Source: Patescibacterium sp964487795
GTDB lineage: Bacteria > Patescibacteriota > Patescibacteriia > Patescibacteriales > Patescibacteriaceae
Assembly: GCA_964487795.1 (NCBI GenBank)
Contig: CAZASI010000004.1
Location: 1 to 25,320, forward strand
DNA length: 25,320 bases
Reading direction: 5' to 3'
The notes under the pieces are model-generated. The model saw nothing but the letters and a program-made list of their open reading frames with translations, did not search any database and was not told the DNA's origin. Both the position numbers and the translations under genes were made by a program. Shown one piece after another: positions 24,692 through 25,320 of this stretch; within the stretch, counting starts at the first letter, position 1; each line of letters starts with the position of its first letter.

Positions 24692-25007
24692 ACTATTCGC
24701 TTATATTTACTTGCTTATCGGCTATCGTAACTAGAGCGCACAATTTGAAAACACGTAAAAGAAGAAACAGTGACGAAAACTACTAAGTTTGTGTCCCTGT
24801 TTTTTCTTTCGCGTTTCGAAAGAAAAAGAACTTTGAAATTCAAATAGACAACAATACAACCAAAAGTATAAATTAATCCTGGACTGGGTCCGGGATAAGG
24901 ATAATTTTTTTTGTGCAAATAGACGTCACTTCAGGATCTGGTTCACCCCCGGTGAACCAACTTATCTTCAGTCGCAAGACTGGACCAGAACTAAACTGGT
25001 AAAAATA
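24692..25007 (+). other. Hairpin-rich leader of the 16S rRNA transcript
   Basis: About 315 bases with no gene; the short minus-strand frames here are chance. In order: a terminator-like hairpin (AAACAG 24765-24770 with CTGTTT 24797-24802, inner GAC/GTC and AAACT/AGTTT, then T-run to 24805); an 11-bp hairpin TTTTTCTTTCG (24801-24811), loop CGTTT, CGAAAGAAAAA, which uses up that same T-run; ATCCTGGAC-TGG-GTCCGGGAT (24876-24896) followed by a T8 run (24905-24912); TGGTTCACC-CCC-GGTGAACCA (24939-24959); CAGTC-GCAA-GACTG (24969-24982, a GNRA loop); and CCAG/CTGG (24985-24999). The last three probably help process the 16S 5' end. Confidence 0.7.

Positions 25008-25320
<313 letters not shown>

Overview
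The window looks like chromosomal DNA of an ultra-small bacterium of the Candidate Phyla Radiation (Patescibacteria, probably a Parcubacteria-type lineage; placement is inference). Reasons: AT-rich compact genes, almost no Shine-Dalgarno sites, many promoters placed 6-9 bases before the start codon, a bifunctional archaeal-type sugar-phosphate isomerase, a lamin-tail/PKD surface protein, a very short SMC, and many genes without recognisable relatives. TGA is used as a stop (Nramp-like gene, holA, yebC, smc), so the recoded UGA=Gly code of Gracilibacteria/Absconditabacteria does not apply.

Layout. 1-1900 is the 3' two thirds of a 23S rRNA, followed by 5S rRNA (2004-2124) inside a 15-bp processing stem. 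Then ddl (+), convergent with a hypothetical gene (-), a lamin-tail/PKD surface protein (-), a phosphoglucose/phosphomannose isomerase (-) and a P-loop kinase (-). The kinase is divergent from holA (+), which converges on rpsT (-) over a shared terminator. A small acidic ORF (+) converges on typA (-), which lies behind uppP (-). Divergent from uppP is a two-gene unit: an Nramp-like transporter and a membrane-bound spermidine-synthase-like protein with ATGA overlap. 14838-15347 has no gene but holds a strong promoter and a long self-complementary RNA candidate. Then yebC-ruvC (ATGA overlap), a three-gene unit (SpoIID-like protein, 748-aa coiled-coil protein, 104-aa protein), a second structured intergenic region (20894-21421), a short SMC overlapping a GalT-like gene, and finally a strong rRNA promoter, a hairpin-rich leader and the first ~313 bases of 16S rRNA.

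The functions are mostly housekeeping: cell-wall precursor supply (ddl, uppP, SpoIID-like), DNA replication and repair (holA, ruvC, smc), translation (rRNAs, rpsT, typA, yebC) and sugar phosphates (PGI/PMI, GalT-like).

The most interesting points are: (i) rRNA genes at both ends on the same strand, meaning either two rrn operons or an unlinked 16S; (ii) a 756-aa SMC with both ATPase halves but no visible hinge; (iii) an unidentified ~370-nt RNA candidate with a 19-bp closing helix; (iv) a regular pattern of leaderless promoters; (v) the SpoIID/coiled-coil/small-protein operon. All calls are from reading the sequence; no database search was possible.
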